Source: JARRJY01 sp050116415 (GTDB lineage Bacteria > Pseudomonadota > Gammaproteobacteria > UBA6429 > Thiohalophilaceae). Taken from it: 7,034 nt of DNA. Below, piece after piece: positions 4,875-7,034 of this stretch. The stretch lies in contig JASFOS010000112.1 of NCBI GenBank assembly GCA_050116415.1, positions 1-7,034 of the forward strand, in the 5' to 3' direction. Each line of letters begins with the position of its first letter. Within the stretch, counting starts at the first letter, position 1. Both the position numbers and the translations under genes were made by a program. The notes under the pieces are model-generated. The model was not told the origin of the DNA. It did no database searches and saw only the letters and a program-made list of their open reading frames with translations.

Positions 4875-5717
4875 ATGAAAGTGATCGACTCCATCAAGGA
4901 AATGCAATTAGCATCCGCCGCCTGGCAACTGGATGGCCAACGCGTTGGCTTTGTGCCGACCATGGGTAACCTGCACCCGGGACACCTGGGCCTGGTGGAG
5001 AAAGCCCGCGAGGAATGCGACCGGGTGGTCGTGAGTATTTTCGTGAACCCGATGCAGTTTGATGATGGCCAGGATTTTGCCAACTACCCGCGCACCCTGG
5101 ACGAGGACCGGGAAAAACTCTCGGCGCTGGATGTCGACGCATTGTTTGTGCCAACCGAGGCGCAGCTCTATCCGCAGGGCAGGGACACCATTACCCGGGT
5201 TGAAGTGCCCGGCCTGTCTGGCTTGCTGGAAGGTGCCAGTCGCCCGGGGCATTTCACCGGCGTGACCACGGTGGTGAACAAGCTGTTCAATATCGTGCAG
5301 CCGGATGTGGCGGTGTTTGGCGAGAAGGACTTTCAGCAGTTGTTGCTGATCCGGCACATGGTCGAGGACCTCAACATACCGGTGCACATCCTCGGGCTGC
5401 CTACCCGGCGTGAAGCCGACGGCCTGGCGATGAGTTCGCGCAATACCCGCCTGACGTCAGTACAACGTGAACTGGCACCGCTGTTGTACCAGAGCTTGCA
5501 GCAAATTCGCTGCGAATTGCAGGCAGGCAAGCAGGATTTCGCATTACTCAGGCAGGCGGCGCAGCAACAACTCGAGAAGGCCGGTTTTGTCCCGGATTAC
5601 ATAGAGTTACGCGATGCCCGCACGCTGGCAGAAACCCGGCCTGGCACAGGGGAAAGCGTCATCCTGGCGGCGGCCCGGCTGGGAGATATTCGCCTGATCG
5701 ATAACCTAAGGGTCTGA
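4875..5717 (+). CDS. panC: Pantothenate synthetase (pantoate--beta-alanine ligase)
   Basis: The 280-residue enzyme condenses pantoate with beta-alanine using ATP to give pantothenate, AMP and pyrophosphate in the cytoplasm, on the route to coenzyme A. The nucleotidyltransferase motifs are complete: PTMGNLHPGH at 28-37 (HIGH-type, His34 and His37), SIFVNPMQF at 54-62, LEGASRPGHFTGV at 118-130, FGEKDFQQ at 148-155, and the KMSKS-like MSSRN at 186-190. The C-terminal small domain ends LGDIRLIDN. Length is typical of the family. The start at 4875 aligns with the E. coli PanC N-terminus, as I recall it. No ribosome-binding site is visible, because the -10 box lies almost against the start codon. 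panD follows after 112 bases, so its product, beta-alanine supplied by PanD, is made by the next gene. panB, often next to panC, is absent from the window. Confidence 0.97.
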   Translation: MKVIDSIKEMQLASAAWQLDGQRVGFVPTMGNLHPGHLGLVEKAREECDRVVVSIFVNPMQFDDGQDFANYPRTLDEDREKLSALDVDALFVPTEAQLYPQGRDTITRVEVPGLSGLLEGASRPGHFTGVTTVVNKLFNIVQPDVAVFGEKDFQQLLLIRHMVEDLNIPVHILGLPTRREADGLAMSSRNTRLTSVQRELAPLLYQSLQQIRCELQAGKQDFALLRQAAQQQLEKAGFVPDYIELRDARTLAETRPGTGESVILAAARLGDIRLIDNLRV

Positions 5718-5767
5718 TTCGGCCTGCTTTTTGTCCATAACCCGAGGATTTTTATGGTGTTGGTATG

Positions 5768-5796
5768 GTGAACCCGGCTGTCGGCCATGATAAAAT
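5768..5796 (+). promoter_or_regulatory. Weak candidate promoter upstream of panD
   Basis: TAAAAT at 5791-5796 resembles a -10 box. GTGAAC at 5768-5773 is a three-of-six -35 match, 17 bases upstream. The 112-base panC-panD gap is long enough for a separate promoter and no terminator is visible in it, so panD may also be read through from panC. Confidence 0.25.
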
Positions 5797-5829
5797 AGTC
5801 ATTTCCTGATGTGTCCGAAGGATGAATTG

Positions 5830-6210
5830 ATGTTTACCACAATGCTAAAAGCCAAGTTGCACCGCGTTCATGTTACCCATGCGGAGCTGGAGTACGAGGG
5901 TTCCTGTGCAATTGATGGACACTTGCTGGATACCTCCGGTATTCGCGAATACGAGCAGATCGAGATTTATAACATTACCAATGGTGAACGCTTCACCACC
6001 TATGCGATCCGTGCCGAGGACCATTCCGGCATCATCTCCGTGAACGGCGCCGCCGCGCACAAGGCCAACCCCGACGATATGATTATCATTTGTGCCTATG
6101 TCGGCCTGGATCAGAAAGAGCTGGCCACCTTCAAGCCCAAGCTGGTTTACGTCGACGAGCAAAACCAGATCACCCATACCCGCAATACCATCCCGGTCCA
6201 GGTCGCTTAA
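5830..6210 (+). CDS. panD: Aspartate 1-decarboxylase proenzyme
   Basis: The 126-residue proenzyme makes beta-alanine from L-aspartate, the amine half of pantothenate. It cleaves itself between Gly24 and Ser25, and the new N-terminal Ser becomes the pyruvoyl cofactor. The site is intact in YEGSCAID (22-29). Other family blocks are KLHRVHVTHAEL (9-20), NGERFTTYAI near 51-60, SVNGAAAH near 70-77, and the ending IPVQVA. Length and Gly-Ser position equal those of E. coli PanD. The ATG at 5830 is chosen because AAGGA (5818-5822) lies seven bases upstream and because MFTTMLKAKLHRV lines up with the known N-terminus. An in-frame ATG seven codons earlier, at 5809, sits upstream of that site and would add residues absent from the family. 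The gene is probably co-regulated with panC and ends just before a strong terminator. Confidence 0.97.
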   Translation: MFTTMLKAKLHRVHVTHAELEYEGSCAIDGHLLDTSGIREYEQIEIYNITNGERFTTYAIRAEDHSGIISVNGAAAHKANPDDMIIICAYVGLDQKELATFKPKLVYVDEQNQITHTRNTIPVQVA

Positions 6211-6232
6211 GCGACATACTTCACCCAGGCAT

Positions 6233-6274
6233 AAAAAAACGCGGCCTGTTGTTGAAACAGTGCCGCGTTTTTTT
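6233..6274. terminator. Bidirectional Rho-independent terminator between panD and ppc
   Basis: ACGCGGC (6239-6245) pairs with GCCGCGT (6262-6268). The stem extends through CTGTT/AACAG (6246-6250 with 6256-6260, one bulged T at 6261) around a five-base loop. Seven T follow on the plus strand (6268-6274) and seven A precede (6233-6239), so the hairpin can stop transcription from panD and from the convergent ppc gene. Confidence 0.92.
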
Positions 6275-6294
6275 GTTTCAGGTTAGCGGTTTCG

Positions 6295-7034
6295 TTAACC
6301 GGTATTACGCATACCCGCGGCGATGGCGTTGATGGAACGTAACAACGGGTTGAGCCATTGATCGCGTTCTTCATCGGCCAGGCTTTCATCCCGTACCCGT
6401 TTCAACAGGGTAAGCTGGATCTGGTTGAGCGGATCCAGGTAGGGGTTACGCCGTTTCAGTGACAGCGCCAGGTGCGGGGTTTCGGCCATCAGTTCCTTCA
6501 ACTGCGCCGCTTCCAGCACATGCAGGCGGGTACGGCCATATTCAGAGTGAATCATCTGGTAGACCGCTTCCGCCGTATCCTGGTCTTCACACAGGGAAAC
6601 GTAAGAATGGGCAATGCTCATTTCTGATTTGAACAGCGCCATCTGCGAGTTACTGAGCAGTGCGCGGAAGAAAGGCCAGTGGTGATACATCTCCTGGAGC
6701 TTTTTCAGCTTGTCCGGATCACTGGCCACCCAGTTTTCCAGCGCCATGCCGATACCGTACCAGGCGGGCAGGGTCTGGCGCGACTGTGCCCAGCCGAATA
6801 CCCAGGGAATGGCGCGGATAGAACTCTTGGCGCGCACGGTTTTCTTGCGGTGCGAGGGCCGAGAGCCCAGGTTCATCAGGCCAATCTCGCTGACCGGCGT
6901 GGCTTCGTAGAAGTAATCCAGGAAACCCTCGGTGTCATCGGTCAGGGTACGATAGTGTTGTTCACCCATGCTGGCCAGCTCTGCCATGATGTCCAGATAT
7001 TCCTGGCGGTCAGCCTGTAGCGAGACGATCAGGT
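6295..7034 (-). CDS. ppc: Phosphoenolpyruvate carboxylase, C-terminal part (5' end outside window)
   Basis: PEP carboxylase adds bicarbonate to PEP to give oxaloacetate, replenishing the TCA cycle and feeding aspartate, which PanD uses. Only the last quarter is here. The frame runs open to the window edge (about 245 codons, against roughly 900 for the whole enzyme), so the first Met in the visible frame (6985-6987) is internal. Recognisable blocks, numbered from that Met, are GSRPS near 41-45, SIRAIPWVFGWAQSR near 56-70, LPAWYG near 73-78, a Lys in ALFKSEMSIA at 120, RRNPYLDPLN at 179-188, and the invariant C-terminus AAGMRNTG. The Lys, Arg and terminal Asn match the residues that bind the inhibitor aspartate in the E. 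coli enzyme, so aspartate feedback is probably retained. The gene converges on panD across the shared terminator. Confidence 0.96.
   Translation of the reverse strand, partial: LIVSLQADRQEYLDIMAELASMGEQHYRTLTDDTEGFLDYFYEATPVSEIGLMNLGSRPSHRKKTVRAKSSIRAIPWVFGWAQSRQTLPAWYGIGMALENWVASDPDKLKKLQEMYHHWPFFRALLSNSQMALFKSEMSIAHSYVSLCEDQDTAEAVYQMIHSEYGRTRLHVLEAAQLKELMAETPHLALSLKRRNPYLDPLNQIQLTLLKRVRDESLADEERDQWLNPLLRSINAIAAGMRNTG

Noticed and set aside
4894..5387. Long minus-strand open frames opposite panC
   Set aside because: They are shadows of a GC-rich, well-conserved coding strand. Their Pro/Arg/His-rich translations match no family and have no ribosome-binding site.
6679..7020. Plus-strand open frame of 113 codons opposite ppc
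   Set aside because: The minus strand encodes clear PEP carboxylase sequence across the same stretch, so the frame is a composition artefact.

Overview
The window joins two kinds of DNA. Bases 1 to about 3092 look like the 3' end of an integron gene-cassette array. Bases from about 3093 to the end look like ordinary core chromosome of a gammaproteobacterium. The taxonomic guess rests on the closeness of the PanC, PanD and PEP carboxylase proteins to their enterobacterial counterparts, on a lipid A-type acyltransferase, and on a moderately GC-rich core. The species cannot be named. No integrase or attI is present. From the cassette orientation they would lie to the left, or the array could be an attC cluster without an integrase.

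Array (1-3092). Six same-strand, promoter-poor genes each end at a 72-100 bp attC site, and each gene-attC unit is one cassette. In order they encode: a divergent YidD-like protein with a Cys-rich tail (possibly 5'-incomplete), a DsrE-family protein with a CGTC motif, a MAPEG membrane protein, an exported class II-like cytochrome c, a DUF1330 protein, and a small CDF-type cation transporter with no cytoplasmic domain. The strand-exchange points (G^TT) fall after bases 421, 842, 1363, 1989, 2392 and 3092. In three of the five complete cassettes the R'' heptamer is a perfect reverse complement of the R' at the cassette's own left end. That is the expected footprint of a cassette inserted as a circle. 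The early cassettes are visibly AT-rich compared with the core.

Core (3093-7034). A DUF502 membrane-protein gene is followed, convergently, by a lysophospholipid (lipid A-type) acyltransferase gene. A divergent intergenic region of about 110 bp separates the acyltransferase from panC. The pair panC-panD encodes pantothenate synthetase and aspartate 1-decarboxylase, which make beta-alanine and condense it with pantoate on the way to coenzyme A. panB is not in view. A symmetrical hairpin flanked by A and T runs terminates panD. It also terminates the convergent ppc gene, whose C-terminal quarter fills the right end of the window.

Points most worth a second look: a good sigma70-like promoter whose -35 box is the integron core site itself and which faces the DUF502 gene; a CDF cassette with Cys in place of the usual His of the HxxxD metal site; two nearly identical attC sites on non-adjacent cassettes; an attC predicted to fold as a branched structure; and a panC gene whose -10 box implies a leaderless mRNA. 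I found no clearly new multi-gene system. The cassette genes are individually recognisable, but their cellular roles are largely unknown.
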